From Nymphaea colorata (Eukaryota; Streptophyta; Magnoliopsida; Nymphaeales; Nymphaeaceae): a stretch of DNA of 64,000 nt. Both the position numbers and the translations under genes were made by a program. This document shows positions 1-11,666 of this stretch, one piece after another; position 1 is the stretch's first letter, and every line of letters begins with the position of its first letter. The notes under the pieces were generated by a model, which saw only the letters and a list, made by a program, of their open reading frames with translations, was not told where the DNA came from and did no database searches. The DNA is taken from assembly GCF_008831285.2 (NCBI RefSeq), contig NC_045150.1:13313868-13377867 (forward strand), read 5' to 3'.

Positions 1-28
1 AAACAAAATTTACACAAACCTATATAAG

Positions 29-440
29 TGTTCCCGTGTGTCTAGTGTCTGTACAGTCCTTTGCTTTTGATGTATTTCTTTTGTTTATGTTGAGTCATGG
101 TGTAAGCTTATAAGTTCACCTATGTCGGAGCACCCTCCCAAAACGGCCTAAGTGCAAGATTGAGATTCCTTGTTTTGGATGGTCGGCTTGGGAATTCTGT
201 AAGTGGCTTCGGTCATCCTTTGTAAGTAAAGTGTAAAAGCTTACTTGTTTTCCCTCGTGATGTACTCATCTGGTTAAGTTAATTTATTGTGAGTTTTCTT
301 TCCACACTCTTATGAAATTTGTGTCTTTGTTTTCGAGAAAGCGTTCAAGTGATCTGCGCTCACTTGAACGAGGTGAAGGCTTGCGGCTTACTAGCAAAAG
401 TTTGCCGCACCCCACGGTCTGGAGTAGTCGGCCCGTGACA
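29..440 (+). repeat. 5' LTR of the gypsy element
   Basis: A 412-bp direct repeat of 2853-3265, bounded by TG and CA. The start was set where the match to the 3' copy begins (TGTTCCCGTG) and the end at GTGACA, just before the primer-binding site. Confidence 0.9.
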
Positions 441-442
441 AC

Positions 443-454
443 TGGTATCGGAGC
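443..454 (+). other. Primer-binding site, initiator tRNA-Met type
   Basis: TGGTATCGGAGC lies two bases after the 5' LTR. It differs at one base from the usual plant TGGTATCAGAGC site that pairs with the 3' end of initiator tRNA-Met. Confidence 0.8.
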
Positions 455-596
455 CCAGATTCTACTTAATCTGCGGAAGCGATCGGAGAGTCGGTGTAGA
501 GTGTCGCGCCGACTTGCTGCTGTTGAAGAGAGTGTCATGGCATCACAATACAATCTGTGAGGTGCCAAAGGCAATGAGCTGGCCCATCCAGAGGAG

Positions 597-2359
597 ATGA
601 GCTCGGCCCATGACCAGGGAAACCTAGAGGACACTGTGAATAGGTTGGTCGCAGATGTGGCTACCCATGAGGAAGCCCTTGGCTTTGCTGCCGAGACCTT
701 CGAGGGATTCAAGGAGGAGATGAAGTTGGTGCGGGAACAGATGGCCGAGTCAGTGGCCATGAACCGGTCGTTCTCTGACTTGGTGAAGACCTACATGGTG
801 AAGACCCTACAGGATGAAGTTGCTGGACTTTGGGCTTCAAACCAGAGACTGCTACGTACTAATTAAGCCAGTAGTGAACATGAAAGGACCAGTAGGGTCG
901 ACATTCAACGTCCGGTGAAGTATAGTGGTAGCCAGGATGTGAGGGCGATCGACAACTTTCTGTTCCAAGTGGACTACTACCTGGACTTGTAGAACGTAGT
1001 AGAAGAAGATCTGAAGATCAAGACTACAACGATGTTGTTAGAAGGAGATGTTGTGGCTTGGTGGCAGAGGAAAATCTTGGACATCGAGAATGGGGATTGC
1101 ACGATTACTACCTTCGACGACTTCCGTAAGCAGTTGAAGAGATACTTTATGCCCGTTGATGCCGAAAGACAAGCTTATAGGTTGTTGCAAACCTAAAACA
1201 AACAGGCGCCTTGAGGGATTACATCCGGGCATATCAAATGATCATGTTGGATGTGCCTATGATGCCAGAAAAAGGTAAACTGCACTGGTTGATCATAGGG
1301 CTCCAATCTTGGGCCCAAGCTGACGTGGAGAGATCGAATCCAGAGACCTTGGAACAAGCATATGTGGCAGCCGAGCGCTTGGCCAAGACCCAACATAGAA
1401 GCTATACAGATACCTTCAAGTCTACGAAGAAGTCTGACCACGATGGTAAGAGGGAAGAACGTCATGACAATAGAAATGAATCGTCGCCCCAGAAGCTAGC
1501 CGAGAGAAAGCCCTTCTTCCGCAAAGACTACAGTGGGCCACAAAGAGAAGTGACTTGTTGGGTCTGCGGAGAAAGGCACTATATGCGTGTCTGCCCAAAA
1601 TGGGTGAGACCTACCGAACAGGCCAATGTCGCGAGGGCCACCGAAGGCGGGACTGAAGAAGGGGAAGGATCGAGGATTGGTGCACTTCAGCTTCTCAACT
1701 CACTGAAACGTGAAGAGAAAGCGATACCTTCAAGGAAACTCATGTACATTGAGATTCTGGTGAATGGAAAGCCTACAATGGCTATGATAGATACGGGTGC
1801 CACGCACAATTTCGTCTTAGTTGTAGAGGCGAAGAGATTAGGCCTCACCCTTGAGAGGGGATAGTTGCGCATGAAGGCAGTCAACTCAGAGGCAAAACCC
1901 ATCCACGGATTGGCCCGGGATGTGGTTGTGAAGATTGAGAGTTGGTCAGAGAAAGTCAACTTCTCTGTGGTCCCGATGGACGATTACCAGATGATTCTCG
2001 ACATGGAGCTCCTTAGTGCAGCGAAGATGGTCCCGATGCCGTATTTGCGTAGTGTCAGCATTATGGATGAGAAGTCTCCTTGCATGGTGTTAGCGGTAAC
2101 ACTGAGGAAAGACAAGGGCAAGGTCGCGATGATATCTACACTTCAATTGAACAAAGGCCTGAAGCATGGCGGCAGGATGGACTTGGTGGCAACCAGGGAA
2201 GTGTCCAAAAACTCTCCTGGTTCGGTCCCAGAAGCACTTGTGCCTGTCTTAGAGGAATTCGCCAGGACAACGCCTGCGAAGCTCCTTAGATGGCAGCCAC
2301 CTCGGCATAAAATGAGCCATACCCCCACAGAATTGAAGAAACCTGCAGATCAAAGATGA
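597..2359 (+). pseudogene. Broken gypsy gag-protease reading frame
   Basis: Gag starts near 597. Its capsid-like part includes a GDVVAWWQRK stretch near 1050 and continues past in-frame stops at 864-866, 990-992 and 1194-1196, then a shift into frame 2. A zinc knuckle CWVCGERHYMRVC (spacing C-x2-C-x3-H-x4-C) lies near 1557-1595, and the aspartic protease active site DTGATHNF near 1791-1814. A TAG at 1862-1864 breaks the protease, but the same frame resumes at once. The sequence reaches the linker that normally precedes reverse transcriptase (VPEALVPVLEEFA, near 2230) and then jumps to the integrase tail. The polymerase core is absent, so it cannot make a complete enzyme set. Confidence 0.85.
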
Positions 2360-2836
2360 GGGTCGAATGAATTTCGAGCGGGCAACCAAGTCCTTGTGAA
2401 GCTTGACGCAGACCGAGCAGGCATCTTCCGTGGGCAACACCGAGCTCGAATCAGAAAGTATGAAGGGCCATTTACTATGGTAAAGAGGATGGGGAAGCTG
2501 GCGTACAAGTTAGATCTATCGCTAGACTTTAAGGTGCATCCTGTGTTTCACGTCTGCAACCTTCAACCCTTCTACACCGACGATGAAGACCCGAAGAGAA
2601 GCCAACCCCGGAGAGAACCGATCATGCAACGAGCGCCTTCCACCCGGCGGGCCATTGATCGACAAGTAGACCAGATCCTTCGGCACAAAGTTAACTATGG
2701 TGAACCGAAGCGATACTTGGTCAGATGGGTAGACGAAAATCAACCAACGCAGGAGTATGCCTTCCATTTGAAGCGGAGTCATCCAGAAGAAGTCAAGGTC
2801 TACCATGAAGCTGCTAGCACCGAGGACGACGCTTGA
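2360..2836 (+). pseudogene. Integrase C-terminal tail plus chromodomain of the gypsy element
   Basis: The frame encodes the basic GPF-containing integrase tail (KYEGPFTMVKRMGKLAYKL) followed by HPVFHVCNLQPFY, the usual lead-in to a chromodomain in chromoviruses. A chromodomain-like segment follows (ILRHKVNYGEPKRYLVRW) and the frame stops at 2834-2836, eight bases before the polypurine tract. Chromodomains steer integration to particular chromatin. It reads in the same frame as the protease piece but is separated by the TGA at 2357-2359 and by the missing polymerase region. With no catalytic integrase upstream it is a relic or a donor for trans-mobilisation. Confidence 0.85.
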
Positions 2837-2840
2837 TTTG

Positions 2841-2852
2841 AAGGGGGGAGCA
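2841..2852 (+). other. Polypurine tract
   Basis: AAGGGGGGAG sits directly before the 3' LTR. It is the expected priming site for plus-strand DNA synthesis. Confidence 0.85.
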
Positions 2853-3265
2853 TGTTCCCGTGTGTCTAGTGTCTGTACAGTCCTTTGCTTTTGCTGTATT
2901 TCTTTTGTTTACGTTGAGTCATGGTGTAAGATTGTAAGTTCACCTATGTCGGAGCACCCTCCCAAAACGGCCTCAAGTGCAAGATTGGGGTTCCTTGTTT
3001 TGGATGGTCAGCATGGAAATTCTGTAAGTGGCTTCAGCCATCCTTTGTAAGTAAAGTGTAAAAGCTTACTTGCTTTCCCTCGTGATGTACTCATCTTGTT
3101 AAGTGAATATATTGCGAGTTTTCTTTCCACACTATTGTAAAATTTGTGTCTTTGTTTTCGAGAAAGCGTTCAAGTGATTTGTGCCCACTTAAACCAGGTG
3201 AAGACTTGCGGCTTACTGGCGATAGTTTGCTGCGCCGCACAGTCCGGAGTAGTCGGCCCGTGACA
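2853..3265 (+). repeat. 3' LTR of the gypsy element
   Basis: A 413-bp copy of 29-440, with about 34 differences by eye, most of them transitions as expected for methylated DNA. Confidence 0.9.
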
Positions 3266-6090
3266 ATATGGGCTAACTATTGTATGAATAAATGGTTCTT
3301 TTTGCATGCAATGATGTTTAATGGTACTGCCTCATATCCAACCCAAGTCAAGGCATTTTGAGAAAGAAAAGAGGAAAGTGATCGTTGAGGAACGCTCGTT
3401 GCAGTTTTTCCAAGTTGTTCTCAGTCTCACTTTTTTCTCTCTCACTGTGGTCGGAGAAGGGATTCCGAGGAGAACCTCTGCCCTGGTCGTCGGAGGGTCT
3501 CTGCCCCGTCCCAATGGAGCTCAACCTCACGTTTCTCACTGCCACCGGCATCAACAGTACCTACATTGGCAACGTCGTCAGAGGTCTCACCGTCTTCTCT
3601 TGCCCTTTTTCGGTCTCTCTCTTTCTCTGTGGGTAGCCGTTGCTGAGCATCTTGCAATCCAACAGTAGAACGCTCTCCGCCGACCGAGATTGATGGCACA
3701 GGTTCGCCTGAAACCCTAGAGCCGCTCACTTTTCTTTTGGCGGATACGATTCTTGTAGTTCTGTACTCCTCTTCTCCAGTCTTGTCTATAGACAACAGAA
3801 GTTCACCACATTTCATTTCTTTTTCCATAGAGGTTCGCAGGATTTCCCGGTCTTCTCCAGTCTTGGCTCGTATAAGGAGTCTAATGGTAATTGGTGATGC
3901 AAAGGGTGTGAATATTTCCGTGCGTTATGGAATCGGGGATCGCGGATGAGTTGGGGGATTGTGGCTTTGGAGGTGGGATTTTCGGACTAGGATTTTTCGT
4001 GTCCTTCCGTTGGCAGTTCCAACATTCGCGGGATTTTCCTTAAGGTTGATTTTCATTGTGGTGGAGGTATGGCCTATTGAGAATCTGGCATGCATTTCAT
4101 CTGCTTTTTAAAAATTGTTCGTTTTTGTGTCTTAGGATGAGTAGATTGGGATAGTGATGCTTTTTAATTACTGCATTGGTTGGCAGAATAATTTGTGTGT
4201 GCGAACTCCTGGATCTGCATTTGTTTCGTATATGCGTGGAGGAGAGTTTGACATCTTGATGCGGCTTGCTTTGGTTAATTTGTATCGGTGGTCTTGCTTA
4301 TACAACGGATGCCTGCATTTTACTGTCGTAATTTAGCAGTTGTTTCTTCACAAGGAAGTGATGATTCTAAAGGATTTGTGTGCAGAATCTCCTGCAAGTA
4401 ATTGGGGATTTCTGAATGTCTGTACAATGTTAAAATCACTTAAATCTTTGAAGTCATCTTGCATAATCTCTTAAATACATTCGTTGACAGTTGCTCCTAA
4501 GCGTGGGTTTTGTGACTTTGGAGACCTCTTGAATGTACCTTCCATTTTGAAACCTTATGCAGAATTATTGAATTTTGTGCTGTACTATGTTGCAAACATT
4601 TGAAGCCATTGTTCCCTTCCCAGTGTCTACATTCCCCCCCTAATCTTGGGCACCTCCATCCCAATTCGTTGCTGCATCGGAGCAGTGATTTATCTGTTGC
4701 TTTCTTGTAATGTTTCTTTATCCCCAACAATGACAAGTTCGGAGTGGTGATCTTAAGAGGGTGTTGAACATGGTCAAGCATCAAAGTGGATATGGGCCAG
4801 TCACTGGATTATTATTGAGGGTTAACTGTGACTGGTGCACATTCTGGAAACAGCGTTTCACATTAATTTGCCTGCATGGAAGATTAGGGTTAGTCTGCTT
4901 TGCTCTTTCTGTTGGGATGGGAAGGCTTAAGTAGGACAGTGAGAATGCTCAGATGTGCTCTTTGGTCTTCTTTAGGATCCTTGAACTGGTGGTTAGTGCA
5001 ATATGTATCCATTTCCTTGCTGTTATCATGATGGAGAATGATATGCGTACACAACCTCCACACTGTGAGTCTCAACTTTTGGGAGGTCTCTACAAAATTG
5101 TTCCATGTTGGCTAGTTAAACAAAGGCCTTGGGTTCAGTTACAGTACAAACTTTTTAAGTTTAACTTTCCTATAGGGTGTTGAACTTAAACATAGTGGCC
5201 ATGCTTTTGTCTTGCCTTCATATGTTTGTTCATGCACTCTTCCTCTTCAGCCTCCTCCCCATCAGCTTTGTTTCTTGCTTTATTTGTTTGCAATTATTGG
5301 TTCATTATATTCTCAGCAACTTTGTATTTCGTGGAAATAAAAACAAGGTTTGAATCTTTTCATGTTCTGCAACTTTTTTTTCATAATGTAAATCTGGAAA
5401 TATGTATCTTTATCATCAAACACAGGAATATATTTCTCATCACACTCACATTAAAATGAGAATTGGAAAGATTTTTCCCATTCCTTTATTCCAGGAAATA
5501 TATTTCCAGATTTCCAGGCCATCAAACGGGCCCTAAGTGATTTACACAAGAACATATACGATAAATTTGAATTTACGCAGATATGCTATCTGAAAAATAT
5601 AAGTCTTTAAGTCAACAAAAAGATACAGGTGATAGAGGAGAAATTCATTGGGTCGCAATAACAAAAAGTGTTTTTTAGCTCAATTGAAGCATGTGATGAA
5701 GGGATATCATTCACTGGAGCATTGTCGTTTAAATTTCATATTTCTTTTGCAGATATCTCATTTTTCAATGGTCAGAATAATCGTTAATCGGTTGTTATCA
5801 AGTACTTTGGGGCTCAGTCCTGGGTAACATTGAAGAACAAAGTTGAGGACTGAATCCAAAATGATCTTACAAATTAACCATTTCACATGAATTGAGTTTG
5901 CCAACAAAATAACCAATAAAGGAGCGAATTGTAGTAAGAAGCCCACCTAGTTTATGAAAAAAGTTGATCTTTAATTTCATGTGTCTAACAAGCAACTTTC
6001 TCGACATGGTGCATTACAAGGCTGTATGAATATTAACAATGGGATGGAAATGGCGCTCTCCTGTTTGATGCGCTTCCTTTACTTCCTGCA
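3266..6090. other. Stretch without a supported gene
   Basis: 3430-3720 is richer in CT and CG than its surroundings and looks like a 5' leader or first exon, followed by T-rich intron-like sequence to about 4500, but no frame is recognisable. At 5468-5536 the DNA ends with CATCAAACGGGCCC followed by TAA, the same terminus and 3-bp flank as the PIF/Harbinger-like element at 39187-39203. It is probably the right end of a related Tourist-type MITE whose left end I could not find. Confidence 0.4.
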
Positions 6091-6485
6091 GCTTGGAAAG
6101 CTATTGAGGTTGGAGTAGATGGCATAATTGTTTTGAATCATGGTGGTCGCCAACTTGACTGTGCACTTGCTGCAATTTCTGCCCTTGAGGAGGTAACGTC
6201 CATTCACCTCAAATGATTCTGAAATTGCTATTTCTTCTCAAAAACAAGCTTTTCTTTTTTCTTTCTCAAAACGGAGTGCATGAAAACTTCTATCCATTTT
6301 GTCCTTCCCCTGACAAGCTGTTAGCAAGTTTAAGAGATGCATAATTCCCCTCCATGTTGGTCTTCCTATTTCAAGTATAGGTTGTTCAAGCTATCGCTGG
6401 TAAAGTTCTTGTTCTACTTGATGGAGGAATCAGGCGTTGGACATGCATGTTGAATGCCTTGGCTCTTGGTGCCCAAGCCATTATG
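6091..6485 (+). pseudogene. (S)-2-hydroxy-acid (glycolate) oxidase relic, two exons
   Basis: Exon one (6091-6192) reads AWKAIEVGVDGIIVLNHGG and then RQLD. This is the part of the FMN-dependent alpha-hydroxy-acid oxidase barrel holding the catalytic His and substrate Arg (normally SNHGARQLD). It ends at a good GT donor (GAG|GTAACG). After an intron of about 190 bases ending in TATAG, exon two (6381-6485) reads VVQAIAGKVLVLLDGGIRR and then NALALGAQAIM, matching the FMN-phosphate-binding DGGVRRG segment. The conserved G-T-D after RR has become W-T-C, and no other exons are visible on either side. In plants these peroxisomal enzymes oxidise glycolate or longer 2-hydroxy acids. It is most likely a dead fragment, because most of the ~360-residue protein is missing. 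Confidence 0.75.
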
Positions 6486-9400
6486 GTCATCTCTCTCTTT
6501 CTCTCTGTATATACATGCCCGATGTGGTTACCCATTCACTTTATCAATTCGTTTTTGCTTCGTTATTTTTCAAGATATAGCAGGAATTCATTAAGTAGTG
6601 GTCTATAGCAGGTTTAGACTTTCTCATTTTAGGACGTGCATGGTGGTTTTGCTTTGATTTATGCTTTTTTTTTTGGTGTTCATGCTAACAGGGTTGCATC
6701 CTAGCAAGTTCTGTTTGTGCTTTCTAGCCAGGGGCATAGTCTATGGTTTATCATACCTTTTGATTGATTTTTAGATGTTAAAACCATAATTTGAGTCATA
6801 TTCTTAGGACCTTTCTAGCTATATGCACGGGCAGAGAAATCTTGGGAAGCCATTTCTTCCGTTTGATCTTGCACATGAGCTTTGATTAAAAGCATTTCAA
6901 ACCATTCAATCCAACCCAACTCAGTCTTAAAAGTGGCCTTTTAGTTGGCTAGAAGAGTGAGTTGTTGGTGTAGACATTTTTTCTTGGTAATCAATGATCA
7001 AACCCTCTGCAAGGAAACCTTACAACATGAGAATTTGGGGCATTTTGTCTGCCACAAGGCTCTGTTTTTATGAAGAGACTTCGAGGAGAACTTGTCCCTT
7101 GTGTTGTTATCCTTTTGCAAAATCATCATTTCACAAAGTCCTTGTGTAACCAGAACACAAAACCAGTCAAAACTTTGGTGGATAGCCTTATATTATGAGT
7201 CTAGGAGAGTCCAAACCCATAGTTTCCATTGCCATTTACTCAATGATTTTATAAATTCGGCTGCAATTGATTTGTTTATCCTGGGCTTCCTGCGAGAAAA
7301 GAGAAGAGCTTAACTCAAACCATTTCCGAAATTTCCACTCAGTTGATCACCTAATGTTATGGAAACTGGTCACCCTTTGATACTTTTTGTGTAAGAGGCT
7401 CTACTTTTATTGGAGTTGGTGAATTTCGTTCTTCTACAAACCAACCCATCTTGTTTTTGAAATCATCCTTTCTTTAGTGAGTAGAGTTCCCTCCTCCTGG
7501 TGACATAACATTTGATGTCATAAACTTTTGTAAAAGAGAAAGTTTTAAATTTTGCTTAAAAGCCTTTTAAAATTTACACAATATTATGTCTTTGCTTTAT
7601 CTTTAGTACCTCCCTGAGTGAAAGAAGAAAATTTCAAGTTCTTGTTACCAATCAATGGAAGAGGAAAAATGAAAAGTCTTGGATATGTGCAATAAAGAAA
7701 AATCCTATGAAGTTGAGGAAGTCAAGACTAGGAAATGCAATTGACTTTGGTGATTAAGCATCTACAAGGATTTAGGAGGAAAATATCCCGAGAGAGAAGC
7801 CACAATGCTCTATAAGATCTTGGCAGGTAGCAAAATGAGAGTTGAGAGATGGGCTCGGGGCTATATAGGTGATTTATGTCTATTCCATGAAGATAATGAC
7901 TTATGAACCTTTTGCTCGTCGAACACCCGTAAGTTGAAGCGGCACGTGATAAAGCTACACATATCCACCAAAGCGGTGGAGCTTCGTAGTAGCCTTTGGG
8001 GTGGTGAGGTAGTCCCTCAAAGGTGAAGGTCAGCCTGAAAAGAAAAGCATGAAAAAAAAATCAAAAGGCAAAAAGTCGAATGTAAGAAAAAAAAAGCAAA
8101 AAAAAAAAACAAGCAAAAGGTGCCTACCAAGAGATGAAAAGCACGAAGGCTGAACTCGCAAGAATTGAATGTGACAATCTTTCGTGGATGTGCAATTATA
8201 GGGTCAATATTTTTTCCTCTTTTTGATTACCTAAGATGTTGAGGGTGATTCTTTTATATTCATATTTTGGAAATTGAATGATATCCCTTCTGGAGATCCG
8301 ATGGCATGGATGTGAAATTAATTCGGGTGCTTCTATGGTACTATGGATAAACGAAGGGTAAGTTATTTGCACAACACAAGCACTCAAGTATGAGTTAAAT
8401 TGATCATTTTGAACTATTTCAAAGTAAGAACTTAACATCTCTTGTTATGTTTCGAGGCCTCCTAGGCATACGAGGAACTAACCAATCCCCTAGGTCTTCA
8501 AAGGTGTTTGTCATTTCACTACCAAACCACTAGGCCGTTCTTGGAATGGATGAAACTCCTCAAACACAGGCCAATTATGCTTAATGTGACAATTTGTCCT
8601 TCTTTTCCTCTATCTTGGGAGAGGCCTGACCCCTTATTCCCTCTTAATTGAGCGTCTTCAACCTGGTTTTCAACAGTATAACCTAGACTTAGGGTTGAGA
8701 CTGTCATAAAAAACCTCCTATCTCTTTTCAAAAGAACTGGTCGATTTTTGAATTATAACATTTTTGTCAAAGTGTTATGAGTTTTGTCCATGGCTTCATT
8801 TATTATCCAAGGTAAGAGGGGGGCGGAAAGCCCCATACTCTTGCCTAACCCATCTCCACTGATCGATCTTTTTCTCCTCTACCCCCTCCTTTCTTCACCC
8901 TTCTTCCGCTTGGCTGGCGTATGCTTTTTTTAATAACAAAAATGAGCAGCCAAGGGTGGAGGCATTCTTAATCGTCATCAACTATCCAGCCATGCCTTTG
9001 CTTTAGCAGGGTCCTTCATGTCTTTAGAAGCTTAGTACTCAGTTTCTTCTTGTGTCATGTTAGTTGAGTAGATGCCTTAGGTATTGTACATTCCAGTATA
9101 GGTCAAGGTTATTGGTTTCATTTATTTTCAGTAGGATCATATTCTTTCTTAGTTAGATTATTTTAGTTTTGCTGAGTGGGCAAGTGTTGGATTGATTTAT
9201 AGTAGTTCAATAGTTTTATTTTATTTTCTTCTTTAGTGGTTTTCCAGCATAGTGCTTGTCATGTTAATTTTCACTTTCATTGTGGCATGGGTTGTTTTGA
9301 AGCTTTGTTCACATAGTTGCTTGGTTTTTTATTTTTTCTGCCTTTGCTCAATTCTTTTGATAAACAAAACTTGATCAAGTTTTTGGGTCTACTGGTTGCG

Positions 9401-10761
9401 TCACATTCTTGATGTAGTCTTTGAACTACATATCTACATTGCTTAAGTTTGTAGGTTGCTTGATTGAATATCTATGACAGCAGCATCACATCTAAGTGGT
9501 CAGCATGTCAACCATGAGTTATGGTTGCACAGGTGTGTGTGTGTGTGTGTCGGTAATATGTTTCTTTTCATTCTTTTGTTATTTTATTGTGTATTTCATT
9601 CTTTTGGTTTAATGATAGTTAAGAAAAAGGTTAGGGAAGCAAAGATGAAAGAACTGCAAATTAGTCTTTTTTTTTTCTTTTTAAATTATTCCTCAAGTTT
9701 TGTCCGACTTGTAAATGTAATGCTAGTGGTGTTCCTGTGTGTCACTGTATTATAGTAATGTGTGACGTTCTTAGGTTTCAAACTTCATTGACGAAAAAGG
9801 GGGTGGGTTTTTAGTTGGATGTGGGTTGGAGTTTCTTTGCCCATATTCATTTATTTAAAAGAAAATGAGTGGCTTTGGATCTTGCATCTTAGGAGAGAGA
9901 GGCCCCTTTCATGACGACTTGACTTTCCCACCCTTTCACTCAAAAGAATTACCACAGGAGTATTACCAAATGTAGCGATAGTTAATGGTATTTTAGCAAC
10001 ACCATGATGGTTTTATAGATGAAATGCTCCCTAGCGTGATGATAAGGGAAGGGTGGTCACAGGGAAAGGTGCGAGATGCGGCCACCTTAATATGCATAGA
10101 CCCCATCAAATGTGTTTCCAAAAGTGTGTGCTTGGCGTGGACATGAGAGGATTTCACTTGAACTGCTTGGGCAAACACAGCCGTAAATAGAGAGGTACCT
10201 TCGATCAAGAAGCTGCACCAGGCACCAGCAGTATAGTGAACTGCCCTTCTCTGTCTTTTTTGTTACAGGTTGCAGAGGGACACACAAAGTGAGGGCAGGA
10301 GAAAGCTCCATTCCTCATTCAATATCAGGGCTGCACTGGGTTTCCTGCAAGAGTAATGAGAGCAACATCTCTCTCTCTCTCTCTCTCATATGTGTATATT
10401 CATAAGTAGTTCATGACATGCTGGGTGCAGTATTTATGGAGAAGATACTGGGTGCAGCCACGGGTGAAGCGCTTATACCTACCAATGCGTGCCCTTGATG
10501 TCAAATCTTCCAAACATCACTTCGACACCCAGGTTTTGTCTTGGTTGTTCTGGGTGAAATGAGAATCATTAGTGATAGTGCAGCCTCCAATTTTTTTTTT
10601 CCCATTTTTTGTAATTAAGACATGGAATGTGATATAGTGATTGCAGATGTTAGAAATTGTATATGTGATTATTGTATTGTCCTACTAAGAGACTTGATCG
10701 ATTGGTGCCCTGGTTTTGGCATGTTAGAAGTTAGAACTTATTAGTGGTACTCCTGATGTAT
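6486..10761. other. Long stretch without a supported gene
   Basis: AT-rich sequence with many T runs and short chance frames. A-rich runs lie at 8050-8112, a (GT)n microsatellite at about 9532-9551 and a (CT)n run at about 10370-10387. I saw no coding similarity, LTR or terminal repeat that I could support. Confidence 0.5.
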
Positions 10762-11235
10762 ATGATTGGCATATGGAGTGTATGCCTTTGGGAACAGATG
10801 GCAATCAGAGAAAGTGAACCTTATTGAACTTGGCCCTGAACGTGGAACTCTCATGACTGATATTCTCCATGTACCATATCATGCCGTAATTTTCTTCTAT
10901 TTGGTTTAGATTTCATGTACACTTCAATCAATGATTATCATGTAGCTGTGGTTGTCATTGGTATTTCAAATTTGCAGGCTTAAAGTATGTATTTTTACTG
11001 CAAGGCGCATCAAAATTTGATAAATTCAAAAGACCATTACATAGACACATGGTTGAATGCAGCTTTGCACTTCAAAAAGTTCAGCATAGTGGGCACTAAA
11101 GTGTGTGGATGAGGAGGTTCCTGAAACTTGAAAGTGGTAGCAAGAGGACCGTAAGCATCTTGTCTGGAGCTATTGTATCCTCACATGCTGCTTTGGAGCA
11201 GGTCCACCCTGCATGTATTGGCATTACTCCATAAG
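10762..11235 (+). pseudogene. NDUFAF7/MidA-type methyltransferase relic
   Basis: From 10762 the translation runs MIGIWSVCLWEQM, then after a frameshift KVNLIELGPERGTLMTDIL (to about 10878). This matches the S-adenosylmethionine-binding region of MidA/NDUFAF7 (usual form VNLVELGPGRGTLM). Further on, from about 11050, it reads VECSFALQKVQHS, then CVDEEVPET, a stop and shift, and then SKRTVSILSGAIVSSHAALE, following the order expected in this family. NDUFAF7 is a mitochondrial arginine methyltransferase needed for complex I assembly. The glycine-rich loop has a G-to-E change (GPERG), there are at least two frameshifts, and the flanking exons are missing, so this is a pseudogene fragment. Confidence 0.75.
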
Positions 11236-11484
11236 AAGCACTTTCTGCATAGAATGACGTCTCAGTTTGTTTTAATAGCATGCTTCATTAGCTGTTTACT
11301 TTCTTCCAACTTGTTGTTTGTTTTGAAGAAGGCCTAAGACAACAGAAGCTTGATTGGTATGTTTTGTGATGTCAAGTTTTTGTGCTTGCCATGCCATGTC
11401 CCATGTAACCAGGCCTACGTGCTTTTTTTTGTGCTTTTTGATATGCTTCTTTGTGGGCTTCATTTTTTTATAATCATTTGATTG
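11236..11484. other. Left flank of the copia insertion
   Basis: No gene seen. From about 11380 it carries the first copy of a locally duplicated sequence (GCTTGCCATGCCATGTCCC to the insertion point) whose second copy lies at 16710-16930 on the other side of the element. Confidence 0.6.
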
Positions 11485-11489
11485 TTTAT

Positions 11490-11654
11490 TGATAAGATTA
11501 GAAAGAATAATCTTTGATTAACATCGAAATCTGCCCTAACTCCTCTTTATATAGACTAGAGGAGAGAGAGAAGTTACAAGAGAAACATCTAAAGGAAAAG
11601 TTATTACAAAAGTACCCTCTTAAACCTAAAACTGAATATAAACACATCTTAACA
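11490..11654 (-). repeat. 3' LTR of the intact copia element
   Basis: 165 bp, TG...CA, identical by reading to 16522-16686. It is the downstream LTR because the polyprotein is on the minus strand. Confidence 0.95.
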
Positions 11655-11666
11655 CTCCCCCTCAAG
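11655..11666 (-). other. Polypurine tract of the intact copia element
   Basis: On the minus strand CTTGAGGGGGAG directly precedes the 3' LTR. It overlaps the end of the coding frame, whose TGA stop is at 11664-11662. Confidence 0.85.

Larger units (their letters stand above)
29..3265 (+). mobile_element. Ty3/gypsy chromovirus, internally deleted, non-autonomous
   Basis: Two LTRs (29-440 and 2853-3265) bracket a primer-binding site, a gag/protease region, an integrase tail with chromodomain, and a polypurine tract. Both LTRs start TGTTCCCG and end GTGACA. The flanking pentamers ATAAG (24-28) and ATATG (3266-3270) look like a target duplication with one change. The interior is only about 2.4 kb because reverse transcriptase, RNase H and the integrase core are missing. 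By eye the LTRs differ at roughly 8 percent of positions, mostly transitions, so the insertion is old. The coding frame has several stops and a frameshift. The chromodomain is the hallmark of chromoviruses; I do not assign a clade. Confidence 0.9.

Noticed and set aside
443-454. tRNA gene at TGGTATC-type sequences (also 16508-16521 and 49591-49603)
   Set aside because: Only the 12-14 bases matching the tRNA 3' end are present; these are retrotransposon primer sites.
8519-8731. Short minus-strand frame
   Set aside because: No domain, no splice context, and typical length for a chance frame in AT-rich DNA.
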